DNA from: Janthinobacterium rivuli
Lineage (GTDB): Bacteria > Pseudomonadota > Gammaproteobacteria > Burkholderiales > Burkholderiaceae_D
Direction of reading: 5' to 3'
Assembly (NCBI RefSeq): GCF_029690045.1
Contig: NZ_CP121464.1
Location: forward strand, 4,216,001 to 4,280,000
DNA: 64,000 bases
A program made the translations under genes and the position numbers. Below the pieces are notes generated by a model that was not told where the DNA came from, did no database searches, and saw nothing but the letters and a program-made list of their open reading frames with translations. This document shows positions 26,156 to 34,880 of this stretch, one piece after another. Position 1 is the first letter of the stretch. The number at the start of each line of letters is the position of its first letter.

Positions 26156-27604
26156 TTACTCGCCCTGCTCCGGCGCGCGCCCGATCTCGCCGTCGATATT
26201 GGCCAGGAACCAGGCCAGCGACGACATCAGCGCCACGTTGCGCTTGAGGTTATCCGGATCGACCTTGTCCAGCGTGTCGGCCGCCGTGTGGTGGTAGTGG
26301 AAGTAACTGTGGCTGTCGACCAGCGGCTCGAAACTGGGCACGCCGCCCGTTTCCAGGCGGTGCAAGTCGCCCGTGCCCAGCGCGTCGCGGCGCGTGAAGG
26401 CATGTGCGCCCATCGGCAGCAGGGCCGCACGCAGGGGCGCGAACAGTTTTTCCGACTTCGGCCCCACGCTGGCGAGGATGCCGAACGGACGGCCAGCGCC
26501 GCTGTCCATCTCGATGGCCGCGTATTGTTTACCGAGCGCCTGCTTGTGGGCCTCGAAATAGGCCTGGCCGCCCCGTCCGCCATTTTCCTCGTTCATCCAG
26601 GCGATCACGCGGATGGTGCGGCGCGGGCGGTAGTCGAGCTTTTTCAGGGTTTCCACCACGCCCATGGCCGCCACCACGCCGGCGCCGTCGTCATGTGCAC
26701 CCGTCGCCAGGTCCCAGGAATCAAGGTGGCCCGACACCACAACCACTTCGTCGGCCTTGTCCGTGCCCGGCCAGTCGGCGATGACGTTATAGCTGTCCGC
26801 TTCCGGCAGGTTTTGCGGCGTCAGGGTCAGGTGCATTTTTATCGGACCGCGCGCGGCCAGGCGGCCCATCAGCAAGGCGTCTTCCACCGTGACGGCGGCG
26901 GCCGGGATGCGTTTATTCTCGTCCAGGCCCGTGGCGCCCGCGTGCGGAATGCGGAAGTCGGCGCCGCCGACCGATCGCACCAGCGCGGCGGCCGCGCCCA
27001 GGTCGGCCGCCGCCTTCGGTCCCAGGAAACGCGAGCGCGAACCCTGGCCATAGGTGACGCCGGCCAGGCCACGTTCGGCCATCTCCTGGTCGAACGGCGT
27101 GTCGATCAGCACGATGGCGCCCTTCACTTGCGCCGCGCGGGCCTTGAGTTCTTCCAGGCTTTTGACGATGATCACGGGCGCCGTCAGGCCGGCGGCCGGC
27201 GTGGCGCCGGAGCCGCCCAGGGCGGTGAGCACCACGCGCTGGCTGACGCCCTGCGGACGGCCCGCGTAATCGACGATTTCCGCCGTTTCCACGCCGCGCA
27301 CCCAGTGCGGCACTTTCACGGGCTGCAAGGTGACGGTGGCGCCCAGCTGGCGCATGGTCTCGGCCACCTGCCGCACGGCGGCGGCGGCGCCGGCGGAACC
27401 GGACAGGCGCGGGCCGATCAGATCCGTCATGTCGGCCAGGCGGGCGTAGGCCCAGTCGCTTTGCAGCGCCGTGTCGCGCACCTGCGCCAGCGCTTGCGGC
27501 GTATTGCCCGGCGCGGCCGCAATGGCGCCAGCGCTGACGATGCAGCCCAGGGCAAGGGATAAAGCGGAACGGCGCAGTGGAGCGCCAGTCAGGATGCTGT
27601 GCAT
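26156..27604 (-). CDS. secreted M28-family zinc metallopeptidase, 482 aa
   Basis: Signal peptide (LSLALGCIVSAGAIAAA, residues about 15-31) exports the protein. The M28 zinc ligands are visible: SGHLDSWDLATGAHDDGAG (His and bridging Asp), NEENGGRG (catalytic Glu and Glu ligand), EMDSGAG (Asp) and SHSYFHYHHTAAD (His). A protease-associated insert lies between residues about 130 and 260. The overall order resembles carboxypeptidase Q-like aminopeptidases. ATG 27604 is preferred over the upstream TTG at 27622 because of a GGAT motif. Probably co-transcribed with the LysR gene. Confidence 0.88.
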   Translation of the reverse strand: MHSILTGAPLRRSALSLALGCIVSAGAIAAAPGNTPQALAQVRDTALQSDWAYARLADMTDLIGPRLSGSAGAAAAVRQVAETMRQLGATVTLQPVKVPHWVRGVETAEIVDYAGRPQGVSQRVVLTALGGSGATPAAGLTAPVIIVKSLEELKARAAQVKGAIVLIDTPFDQEMAERGLAGVTYGQGSRSRFLGPKAAADLGAAAALVRSVGGADFRIPHAGATGLDENKRIPAAAVTVEDALLMGRLAARGPIKMHLTLTPQNLPEADSYNVIADWPGTDKADEVVVVSGHLDSWDLATGAHDDGAGVVAAMGVVETLKKLDYRPRRTIRVIAWMNEENGGRGGQAYFEAHKQALGKQYAAIEMDSGAGRPFGILASVGPKSEKLFAPLRAALLPMGAHAFTRRDALGTGDLHRLETGGVPSFEPLVDSHSYFHYHHTAADTLDKVDPDNLKRNVALMSSLAWFLANIDGEIGRAPEQGE

Positions 27605-27777
27605 GTATTCAAATCCAGTCAACGAGGTCGAAGCGGGTACGCCGTGGCCATGGGCAAGGCGCGACTTTTTCTACGATAGCGTATTTATTCTGTCATTGCA
27701 GCAACTTTTACGGGATCGATTGCCTGTCCCCCCGGAGTCGATTACCATCGAGATCGTGATCGCTACCGGAAACCGCC

Positions 27778-28308
27778 ATGCTCAAGGGAACACTCTGTAC
27801 CGTCCGGCATTTGCAGGCCGCCGACCTGAATACCTATATCGCCCTCGTCAACGACCTGCCGTCGCGCGGCGAGTTTTTCTCGATGCAGTTCAAGTCGCCC
27901 GAGGCCATGCGGCGCGACTTCCTGCAAACGGGATTTGTGACGGAGGACAGCGAACTGTTCCTCATCGAAGACCAATCACAGCACATCATCGGCACGATCA
28001 CGCACTTCAAGAGCCGCACGCCAGCCTCGCGCGAGATCGGCTACCGCCTGTTCGACCGGCAGCGGGATGGACGCGGCTACATCAGCGAAGCGACGCGCCT
28101 GGTGGTCGACTACCTGTTCAACGCCTATCCGTATCACCGTCTGGAGCTGCTGATGGACCCGCTGAACATCGGTTCCGAGCGCATCGCGCAAAAGAACGGC
28201 TTTACCCAGGAAGGCTTGCTGCGCCAGGCCTTCTTTATCAATGGCGTGATGCGCGATGTCAAAATGTACAGCCTGCTGCGTCCCGAATGGCAGGCGCGCC
28301 AGCGCTGA
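27778..28308 (+). CDS. GNAT N-acetyltransferase, RimJ/RimL-like, 176 aa
   Basis: Complete GNAT fold. The central strand EIGYRLFDRQRDGRGYISEATRLVVDYLF carries the acetyl-CoA-binding loop, although the usual Q/RxxGxG/A is replaced by RDGRGY. The C-terminal block NIGSERIAQKNGFTQEGLLRQAF is typical of RimJ/RimL-type and small-molecule amine acetyltransferases. Single gene; substrate unknown. Confidence 0.8.
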   Translation: MLKGTLCTVRHLQAADLNTYIALVNDLPSRGEFFSMQFKSPEAMRRDFLQTGFVTEDSELFLIEDQSQHIIGTITHFKSRTPASREIGYRLFDRQRDGRGYISEATRLVVDYLFNAYPYHRLELLMDPLNIGSERIAQKNGFTQEGLLRQAFFINGVMRDVKMYSLLRPEWQARQR

Positions 28309-28328
28309 CTTGTTACGGCCGGGGCGCG

Positions 28329-28380
28329 ATTGTAATAAGTTGTATTAGACATGGAACAAGCGTGCGGCAGCAGATATAGT
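28329..28380 (+). promoter_or_regulatory. promoter shared with the 45336 gene: ATTGTAATAAGTTG box and TATAGT -10
   Basis: The 14-base box at 28329-28342 and TATAGTCCATTTCA from 28375 are repeated almost exactly at 45252-45310, with box-to--10 distances of 46 and 45 bases. The -35 region is poor in both, as expected for activator-dependent promoters. See findings. Confidence 0.6.
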
Positions 28381-28428
28381 CCATTTCATGCAGATCATTG
28401 TGATCTCGCCGGAATGGAAGGAAATGCC

Positions 28429-28869
28429 ATGTTGAACAAGAAACTCCTGGGTGCGGTAATGGTAGCGGCAGTGGCTGTGTCTTCGGCCGCAGTCGCCGGT
28501 GACCGCGACTTCAATACCGTTGCAGGCGCCGTTGTCGGGGCGGCCATTGGCAACAGCACCGGCGGGCGCAATGGCGCGATCGTCGGTGGCGTGCTGGGCG
28601 CAGCGGTCGGCAACAGCATCAGCACGAATGACCGCTATTACGACCGTGGCGGCTATCGCGGCGGCTACCGCGAAACCTATTACGCGCCGGCGCCGCAGCC
28701 CGTGTACTACGCCCCTGCCCCGCAGCCAGTGTATTACGCGCCGCCACCGCGCTACTACGGCCCGCCGGCCGTCGTCTACGTGCAACCAGGACGCGGCTAT
28801 TACCGCGACCATGGCCGCCGCGACTACTACGACCGTGGCCACGGTCACGGCTGGGGCCATCGCCGTTAA
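28429..28869 (+). CDS. exported glycine-zipper protein with Tyr/Pro-rich tail, 146 aa
   Basis: Signal peptide (GAVMVAAVAVSSAAVAGD) followed by a glycine-zipper segment (VAGAVVGAAIGNSTGG, GAIVGGVLGAAVGNS) at residues about 26-63 and then a Tyr/Pro/Arg-rich tail with three YYAP-type repeats and a His/Arg-rich end. Glycine-zipper proteins of this type lie in or on the outer membrane. ATG 28429 follows GGAAGGAAA. Single-gene unit between its own promoter (28329-28380) and terminator (28895-28930). Function unknown; probably a stress-regulated envelope protein. Confidence 0.75.
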   Translation: MLNKKLLGAVMVAAVAVSSAAVAGDRDFNTVAGAVVGAAIGNSTGGRNGAIVGGVLGAAVGNSISTNDRYYDRGGYRGGYRETYYAPAPQPVYYAPAPQPVYYAPPPRYYGPPAVVYVQPGRGYYRDHGRRDYYDRGHGHGWGHRR

Positions 28870-28894
28870 GCACCGCCCTGCACCCGCACCATGC

Positions 28895-28930
28895 AAAACC
28901 TGCGCCAGCCTGCTGCCGCAGGTTTTTTTT
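28895..28930 (+). terminator. rho-independent terminator of the glycine-zipper gene
   Basis: AACCTGCG and CGCAGGTT pair across a 12-base loop, followed by a run of eight T. Confidence 0.85.
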
Positions 28931-29018
28931 ATGAATATGCAAGGTATCACCCCCGCACAATATCGGCTAAGCTGTGTCCTATGATCAACATTGCTGGCCG
29001 CCTGGACCGCACCAACCG

Positions 29019-29969
29019 ATGCATTTAATTAAAGACGAGCTCGACTTCGGCCCCTGGCTCGACGCCGCCGCCGGCAGCAGCGTGGGTGCCGGTCCCCTGC
29101 CGCGCCGCGAAAACCAAGACAACTTCCTGCTGATCGATGCCAGCGGCCACGCCGTCTGCCTGTCGCGGCAGGCGCCATTCCACTGCCAGGTGCCGGGCTG
29201 GCCGCGCGGCCATGTGCGCGCCGCCGTGCTTGACGGCATGGGCGGCCACGGCCTTGGGCGCGAAGCGGCGGAAGCGGCCGTGCAAGGCTTGCTGGCCATG
29301 CCCGCCTGTCTCGACACGGCCAGCCTGGCAGCCAGGCTCGACGGATTGCACGCGCGCTTGCAGGACACCTTCGCCAGGATCGCGCCAGCCCAGGCGCGTC
29401 CGCCCGGCACCACCCTGACCTTGCTGGAAGTGCCGCCCGGCGAGGCGCCGCTGCTGTATCACGTGGGCGATTCGCGCCTGTATGAAATTGCCGACGGGGT
29501 GGCCAGTATCCTCACCGTCGACCACGTGCCGGCCACCGTGTACGCCATGCGCGGGGCGCTCGACGAGCCGCGCTGGCGTGCCGCCGTGCATGGCGAGCAC
29601 CATCCGCAGATCTCGCAGGCATTTATTTTGGGCAACGCCATCAGCGACAGCTTGCAGCTCGACAAGCCCTTGATCGGCCTCGACGCGGCCACCCTGCCGC
29701 CTTTCCTCGCGCACCTGGGCGACCGCCGCGTGCTGCGCGTGCGCCCCGGCGCCCACTATCTGCTGGCCAGCGACGGTTTTTGGGCGTGCGAGGATCCGCT
29801 GGCCCTGACGGCCCGCTGGCCCGCCTTGTGTGCCGGCAAGACTGCGGCACAGGCCGTCAGCGCCCTGTTCGACGATTTCCTCTCCGATCCGCCAACAGGT
29901 TTGCATAGCGACAACATTACCATGGTGGCGCTGCGCTTCGAGGCGGCGTTCACCGTCCCAGGCGGCTAG
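29019..29969 (+). CDS. PP2C-type Ser/Thr protein phosphatase, 316 aa
   Basis: Contains the metal-binding motifs of PP2C phosphatases: RRENQDNF (motif 1), VLDGMGGHGLG (motif 2), GTTLTLL, VGDSRLYE and the final SDNIT aspartate. It removes phosphate from Ser/Thr residues and is the expected eraser for a Hanks-type kinase such as the one at 39908-42229. No membrane segment. Start 29019 (MHLIKDELDFGPW) is chosen over an upstream GTG at 28974; neither has a clear ribosome-binding site. The 3' end overlaps the convergent DUF2177 gene by 20 bases. Confidence 0.85.
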   Translation: MHLIKDELDFGPWLDAAAGSSVGAGPLPRRENQDNFLLIDASGHAVCLSRQAPFHCQVPGWPRGHVRAAVLDGMGGHGLGREAAEAAVQGLLAMPACLDTASLAARLDGLHARLQDTFARIAPAQARPPGTTLTLLEVPPGEAPLLYHVGDSRLYEIADGVASILTVDHVPATVYAMRGALDEPRWRAAVHGEHHPQISQAFILGNAISDSLQLDKPLIGLDAATLPPFLAHLGDRRVLRVRPGAHYLLASDGFWACEDPLALTARWPALCAGKTAAQAVSALFDDFLSDPPTGLHSDNITMVALRFEAAFTVPGG

Positions 29970-30375
29970 CGGCCAGGTAGCCGGCTGTTGCCGACACGGC
30001 CGACAAGACGCTGCCCCAGACCATGTCGATCGCCGTCAAGGCCAGCGGCCAGTCGCGCAAGGTCGCATAGTTGCTCAAATCATAGGTGCCGTAGGCAAGC
30101 AGCCCGAGCAGCGCGCCCAGCGCCGCCGCCGTGCGCCCGCGGCGCGCACGCAAGCCAGGCAAAATGGCAAAGACCAGCAGCCCCGCCGCGTACAGCAGGT
30201 AAAACAGCACGGCCGGCGCCCAGCGGGGAGACTCCGCCAGCAGCGGCCCCAGCGCCGCGGCGTACACGGGCTTCATCAGCACCGCCAGCCACAGGGCGTC
30301 GATGGCCAGGAACACGCACAAGGTGGCGCCATACGCAATGGCAAGCTGGAGCGGACGTTGGACGGGCATGGTCAT
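29950..30375 (-). CDS. DUF2177-family membrane protein, 141 aa
   Basis: Four predicted membrane segments. The conserved DUF2177 features FLAIDALWL (segment 1) and YGTYDLSNYATLRDWP between segments 3 and 4 are clear. Members are often encoded near photolyase or SAM-methyltransferase genes, but their function is unknown. It overlaps the end of the phosphatase gene on the other strand. Confidence 0.82.
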   Translation of the reverse strand: MTMPVQRPLQLAIAYGATLCVFLAIDALWLAVLMKPVYAAALGPLLAESPRWAPAVLFYLLYAAGLLVFAILPGLRARRGRTAAALGALLGLLAYGTYDLSNYATLRDWPLALTAIDMVWGSVLSAVSATAGYLAASRLGR

Positions 30376-30519
30376 CTTTCGGCATCAAGCGGTGTTGAGG
30401 GCAACGGTTGCGCCAGCATAATGCAAAACGCCGCCACGCTCACGGCGGCCTGGTTAAATTGAACCATGCCCATGGCGCGCGGTCTGAAGGATAGACCTCT
30501 CCAACGTCAGGAGCACGCC

Positions 30520-31362
30520 ATGAGCAATACCATCCCATCACCGCAGGGCGGCGCGCCCGACTACGCCGCCATCAAGCAGCGCCAGCAGGCAGGCTGGGCC
30601 AGCGGCGACTTCGCCGTCATCGGCGTGACCCTGCAGCCGGTCGGGGAATCGCTGGCCGAGGCCGCCGACATCCGCGCAGGGGAAGACGTCATCGACATCG
30701 CCGCCGGCAATGGCAACGCCACCCTGGCGGCGGCCCGCCGCTTTGCCCGCGTCGTGTCCACCGATTACGTGCCGGCGCTGCTGGACAAGGGCCGCGCGCG
30801 CGCCGAGGCGGAAGGGCTGGCCGTGACCTTCCGCGTGGCCGACGCCGAAGACCTGCCCTTCGCCGACGCCAGTTTCGACGCGGCCCTGTCGACCTTTGGC
30901 ATCATGTTCGCACCCGACCACCGGCGCGCGGCCAGCGAAATGCTGCGCGTGCTGCGGCCCGGCGGGCGCATCGGCATGGCCAACTGGACACCGGACGGCT
31001 TTGTCGGGCAACTCTTCAAGACCATAGGCAAATATGTGCCGCCCCCGGCAGGCGTGGCGTCGCCGGCCCGCTGGGGCGAAGAAGCGTATGTGCGCGACCT
31101 GTTCGGCCGTGGAGCCGAGCAGGTGCACGGCCAAGGCAAGGTTTTCAATTTCCGCTACGCTTCCGCCCAACACTGGCTGCAAGTGTTCCGCGATTTTTAC
31201 GGCCCCGTCCACAAGGCCTTTGCCGCGCTGGACACGGCTGGCGCCGGGGCGCTGGAACAGGAACTGCTCTCCATGCTGGAGCGCCTGAATACGGCTGGCG
31301 CCCACTCGCTGGTGGTGCCGGGCGAGTATCTGGAAGTCATCGTCAGCAAACGGCGCGAATGA
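30520..31362 (+). CDS. class I SAM-dependent methyltransferase, 280 aa
   Basis: Rossmann-type methyltransferase with motif I (EDVIDIAAGNGNATLAAAR) near residue 60, the acidic motif II aspartate (STDYVPALL) and post-motif (LPFADASFDAALSTFGIMF). The pattern resembles small-molecule (ubiquinone/menaquinone-type or arsenite-type) methyltransferases, substrate unknown. CAGGAG lies 7 bases upstream of ATG 30520. Single gene. Confidence 0.8.
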   Translation: MSNTIPSPQGGAPDYAAIKQRQQAGWASGDFAVIGVTLQPVGESLAEAADIRAGEDVIDIAAGNGNATLAAARRFARVVSTDYVPALLDKGRARAEAEGLAVTFRVADAEDLPFADASFDAALSTFGIMFAPDHRRAASEMLRVLRPGGRIGMANWTPDGFVGQLFKTIGKYVPPPAGVASPARWGEEAYVRDLFGRGAEQVHGQGKVFNFRYASAQHWLQVFRDFYGPVHKAFAALDTAGAGALEQELLSMLERLNTAGAHSLVVPGEYLEVIVSKRRE

Positions 31363-31547
31363 GTATCATGGCAAAATAACATATCCAGAAAGATATAATA
31401 TGTGTTTTTGAGCAATAGTTTCCATGGCATGCATGGCAAGGTGTGACCAGGGACATGAATTTGGGCAAAAAGAGCACATTCCCGCGCCACGAATGTTGCC
31501 AAGCGGGCGCAAAAGCGCGTAAGCTCTCATGTATAACAGAGGGCAGA

Positions 31548-33176
31548 ATGTCCCCGCTCGATTCGAGTCAGAATGTCATGAAAAAATGCAGCAACCCGGA
31601 GCACCCGCACTGTACGTTCTGGGTCTTGCCTGGGGAAACAGTCTGCGCGGGCAACCACCCGCAAGCGACGACTGCCCCCAGTAGCTACGACCTGTTGACC
31701 GCACAGCGCAGCGCCCGTTCCGAGCCATCGGCAACGGCGCTTTCGCACGTCCCTGCACATGATTCTGATATTCGCGATGCCGTTATTCGCGATGCTGCCA
31801 TTCAAACGGTAAGCCGCTCCGTGAGGGCCTCTGCCGCCGCCCCGGCGTTTACGCCAGCGCCCGTTGCGCCGCCAACGGTGCCATCAGCTTACCAGCCCGC
31901 GCAAGCCCACCTGCACATCAGCGGCTTCGATCCCCGTGCGGCGGGCGGACGGCAAACCCTGAAAATGGAATTGCGCGGCATGAGCGCCGCCTGCGCGCCG
32001 CAGCTGACCTTGCGCCTGCGTTCGGATCTGATCCCGCGCGGCCACGTGCAGCATGATTTCGTGCGCACCACGCGCGGCGACTGGCGTCCCGTGTTTGTCG
32101 AGTTTTCCTCGCGTAACAAGGAACACGGGCAATACCAGATCGAAGTCGAAGTGCACAGCCACGTCGATGGCGCCGTGGCACAGAAATGGGTGTGCACGTT
32201 TGTCATCCTCGTGCCGCGCCGCGACGCCACGCTGACGGAGATCCACCAGATCTTCCTCAGCACCCACAAGAACGTGCGCGTGATGGCCGACGACGCGTCG
32301 ATTGCCCGCGTGACGGGCGGCGACGGCTGCAACCTCGACGTGACGGCGCGCAATGCCGGCATTGCCCACGTGGATTTATCGGCGCCGCAAGGCAAGATCG
32401 ACATGGGGTTTACCACGATTGCCTGGGACGAGGAGTTGATCGAGGTCGACCTGCCCGCCGCCAGCCACTGCCATCCGCACCCGAGCCAGGCCGCCTGCCT
32501 CGTCAATGCGGCGCCGGAAGCGGGCGAACAGCGCCAGATCCGCCTGTTCGCGCTGGAAGAATGCATGCTGGGGCGTTTTGAGCTGGTCGATCCGGAAGCC
32601 GATGTGCTGCTCAGCCATTTCAGTCCCGACGGCCAGGACAATAATGGCTTGACGCGCCGCCTGTCGGGCCGCCACGCCATCATCCGGCGCGGCCAGCAAG
32701 GCTTTGAAATTGAGGACGTGTCGCGCTATGGCCTGCTGCTCGACGGCGTGTGGCCCGGCAAACACAAGCCCGTCGCCCTGCGCCTGGGCATGCGCATTGA
32801 ATTGTCTGCCAGCATCAAGGGCATCGTCGTGCTCAGCGTCACGGCCCTGCTTGCGCATGGCGTGATCTTGCACCGCATCGACCACGGCGCCCGCGCCGAG
32901 TGTTTTTACCTGTTGCTGCCCGACACCCAGCTTGCGCCGGCAAGCCACCTTGCCACGCCGCAGGCCAGCTGCCTGCCCGTGCTCTTCCACCGCAACGGCG
33001 GTTTCTGGCACCTCGATACGGCCAGCGGCAAGGAAACGGCGCTGGCTCCCGCCACCGCGCTCGACAAGCTCAGCGGCTTTGCGCGCCATAACCGCTTCGC
33101 CAGCGAACCGTATCCCGAATGCTGGATCATCCGCACCGAAGGCGCGGCGCTGTGCGATAGCGTGCTAACCGCCTGA
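31548..33176 (+). CDS. FHA-domain protein with N-terminal zinc-ribbon-like motif, 542 aa
   Basis: Residues about 13-36 carry CSNPEHPHCTFWVLPGETVC plus a following His, a Cys/His cluster that looks like a zinc knuckle. A Pro/Ala-rich linker follows (about 65-120), then an Ig-like beta-rich region (about 125-310). An FHA domain at about 350-435 has the phosphothreonine-binding signature SGRHAIIRR and SRYGLLLDG. FHA domains read phosphothreonine, so this is a likely target or reader of the kinase at 39908-42229. Start 31548 has AGAGGG 5 bases upstream; MKKCSNPEH at 31578 is the alternative and would put the Cys cluster right at the N-terminus. A TATAAT box lies at 31394-31399. Confidence 0.75.
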   Translation: MSPLDSSQNVMKKCSNPEHPHCTFWVLPGETVCAGNHPQATTAPSSYDLLTAQRSARSEPSATALSHVPAHDSDIRDAVIRDAAIQTVSRSVRASAAAPAFTPAPVAPPTVPSAYQPAQAHLHISGFDPRAAGGRQTLKMELRGMSAACAPQLTLRLRSDLIPRGHVQHDFVRTTRGDWRPVFVEFSSRNKEHGQYQIEVEVHSHVDGAVAQKWVCTFVILVPRRDATLTEIHQIFLSTHKNVRVMADDASIARVTGGDGCNLDVTARNAGIAHVDLSAPQGKIDMGFTTIAWDEELIEVDLPAASHCHPHPSQAACLVNAAPEAGEQRQIRLFALEECMLGRFELVDPEADVLLSHFSPDGQDNNGLTRRLSGRHAIIRRGQQGFEIEDVSRYGLLLDGVWPGKHKPVALRLGMRIELSASIKGIVVLSVTALLAHGVILHRIDHGARAECFYLLLPDTQLAPASHLATPQASCLPVLFHRNGGFWHLDTASGKETALAPATALDKLSGFARHNRFASEPYPECWIIRTEGAALCDSVLTA

Positions 33177-33200
33177 TACAACGCCTCCCGCCACCTGACC

Positions 33201-33303
33201 GCTAGCGTCTGAAAAATGGTCAGAGCAAGGCGCGCTGCCGAAGACAGTACGAATGTACGGCAAGGCAGTGCAACGCAGCTATGGCCTTTTTTCGGACGCT
33301 AGC
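33201..33303. repeat. 103-base palindromic repeat element with terminal inverted repeats
   Basis: The ends GCTAGCGTCTGAAAAATGG and its near complement (CCTTTTTTCGGACGCTAGC) form long terminal inverted repeats. The centre, around GTACGAATGTAC, is itself palindromic. The layout is that of a small non-coding extragenic palindrome or MITE-like element. It lies just after the FHA gene and may act as its terminator. Its right end contains the stop codon of the small gene at 33299-33403. Confidence 0.7.
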
Positions 33304-33403
33304 GTGGCACCAGCACGAGAAAAATCAGCGACAGCCCGATAATGAACACCGCTTCCAGCGAAAACACGAGGGCGGGAATCTGCAATTCGCGCGGGATTTT
33401 CAT
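33299..33403 (-). CDS. 34-residue single-span membrane protein
   Basis: ATG 33403, preceded by AAGAGGTG 6 bases upstream, opens a 34-codon frame ending at TAG 33301-33299. The product begins MKIPRELQIPALVFSLEAVF and continues with a hydrophobic run IIGLSLIFLVLV then PR-stop, a typical small transmembrane peptide with a short charged N-terminus. Strong ribosome-binding site plus coherent membrane segment make it a probable gene. Its stop codon falls inside the palindromic repeat 33201-33303. Function unknown. Confidence 0.6.
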   Translation of the reverse strand: MKIPRELQIPALVFSLEAVFIIGLSLIFLVLVPR

Positions 33404-33592
33404 GGCGACACCTCTTCAAAACACGGGACTGCTTTCAGCATAGCGCGCCCTGCGCCGATTGCATTATCAGCCGCATAACACAATTGACGGGACGGCATGC
33501 GTTGCCGAGTCCGCTGGCCAAGCTCTCCCGACACACAATTTAACAAATTATCGGCAGATATTCTGCAAATAGCACCCCTCCACGCCCTTGCA

Positions 33593-33612
33593 TACTGTAT
33601 ATTCATCCAGTT
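33593..33612 (+). promoter_or_regulatory. LexA (SOS) box upstream of the YdjM-like gene
   Basis: TACTGTATATTCATCCAGTT matches 16 of 20 positions of the LexA consensus, with CTGT and CAG half-sites correctly spaced. It is 51 bases before the start at 33663, a repressing position. Confidence 0.65.
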
Positions 33613-33662
33613 AATATCCCCTGCATTTCACACAACGCCACGCATGGCGTTTTACATTTTCT

Positions 33663-34265
33663 ATGGCTTCCAACAAAGCGCATCATGCGACCGGTTGGGC
33701 TGCCGGCGTGATCGCCGCGGCCCTGGTCGCGCACGCTGGCGCCGGTGGCCCCTACCAAGTGCTGAGCATGCTCGCCTTTGTCATGGGCGCGCTGGGCGGC
33801 ACGGCGCCGGACTGGCTGGAAGTGGCCTGGTGGGCGCGCACGCACCGGCTGTGGATCACGCACCGCACGTGGACGCACTGGGGCCTGGCCTGGATCGCCC
33901 TGCTCGTCTACACCTACCTGCAATTGCCGCACCACTTGTGGGCGCCGCCCCTGTTCGGCTTTGCCGCCGGCGGCATCATGCATTTGCTGGCCGACTGGCC
34001 CAATCCGCTGGGCGTGCCGTGGATCTTCCGCCGCCACTCGCTGCGCTGGTGGAAGAGCGGCCGCCACGACATCATCGTCATCATCGCCGCCTGGCTGGCC
34101 GCCACCATCGTGGCCGACCACGTGTTTTTTGACGGCATCCACTGGCAGCGCACCGTCCTGGCGTTCGATAGCCTGCTGCACTGGTCCGCCGCTGCCCTGC
34201 AGCAAGCCTGGGCAAATCTGCAACAATGGCAGTTGCGCTGGCGCCTGGGCGGCGACGCCAATTGA
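33663..34265 (+). CDS. YdjM/YbcI-family inner-membrane protein (membrane-bound metal-dependent hydrolase-like), 200 aa
   Basis: Four to five membrane segments with the His/Asp motifs of the DUF457 family: MASNKAHHATGW at the N-terminus, GTAPDWLE, THRTWTHW and HLLADWPNPLG. These His/Asp residues resemble a membrane metal site. E. coli YdjM, of the same family, is LexA-regulated, and a LexA box lies just upstream here (33593-33612). Function within the SOS response is unknown. Confidence 0.75.
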   Translation: MASNKAHHATGWAAGVIAAALVAHAGAGGPYQVLSMLAFVMGALGGTAPDWLEVAWWARTHRLWITHRTWTHWGLAWIALLVYTYLQLPHHLWAPPLFGFAAGGIMHLLADWPNPLGVPWIFRRHSLRWWKSGRHDIIVIIAAWLAATIVADHVFFDGIHWQRTVLAFDSLLHWSAAALQQAWANLQQWQLRWRLGGDAN

Positions 34266-34285
34266 CGCCGGCCGCGTGGCAATGT

Positions 34286-34304
34286 GATAATGAGTATCAT
34301 TCTC
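34286..34304 (+). promoter_or_regulatory. Fur box upstream of fecI
   Basis: GATAATGAGTATCATTCTC matches the 19-base Fur consensus GATAATGATAATCATTATC at 16 positions. It lies 66 bases before the fecI GTG start, so the iron-uptake genes should be repressed when iron is plentiful. Confidence 0.85.
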
Positions 34305-34370
34305 AAACAGCCCAGCCAGCCGGCACCCCGCGTTCCGTCAGCCCAGCTCTTCCCTTGCCTGGAGAACGCA

Positions 34371-34880
34371 GTGAGCACCGTCAGTCCCGTCCATGCCGTC
34401 CACCTGAGCACCCTGTACAGCGAGCACCACGGCTGGCTGTATGGCTGGCTGCGCGGCAAGCTGGGCAACCGGGCCGAGGCGGCCGACCTGGCGCAGGACA
34501 CGTTTTTACGCCTGCTGGGCAAGCGCGACGCTGCACCGCTGCGCGAACCGCGTGGCTACCTGGCGACGATTGCGCGCGGCCTGCTGATCGACCGCTACCG
34601 GCGCCAGGCGCTGGAGCAAGCCTACCTGGAAGCGCTGGCGCAGCAAGCCGAGCCGACGACGATCAGCGCCGAAACGCATGCCATCATCATCGAAACCCTG
34701 CTCGCCATCGACCGCCTGCTCGACGGCCTGGGTGCGCGCACGCGGGCCGTCTTCCTGCTGGCGCAGATCGAGGAGCTCAGTTATGTCGACATCAGCCGGC
34801 GCCTCGGCGTCTCCCTGCCCACCGTGAAAAAGCACCTGGTGCGCGCCTACACGGAATGCCTGATGCTGGCGGCCGCCTGA
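34371..34880 (+). CDS. fecI: ECF sigma factor, FecI-like, 169 aa
   Basis: Two-domain ECF sigma factor: region 2 (WLRGKLGNRAEAADLAQDTFLRLL) and region 4 helix-turn-helix (ELSYVDISRRLGVSLPTVKKHLVRAY). GTG 34371 is chosen because GGAG lies 7 bases upstream; the ATG farther upstream at 34284 overlaps the Fur box. It should direct RNA polymerase to the receptor gene at 35957 after FecR relays an iron-siderophore signal. Its stop overlaps the fecR start (TGATG). Confidence 0.88.
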   Translation: MSTVSPVHAVHLSTLYSEHHGWLYGWLRGKLGNRAEAADLAQDTFLRLLGKRDAAPLREPRGYLATIARGLLIDRYRRQALEQAYLEALAQQAEPTTISAETHAIIIETLLAIDRLLDGLGARTRAVFLLAQIEELSYVDISRRLGVSLPTVKKHLVRAYTECLMLAAA

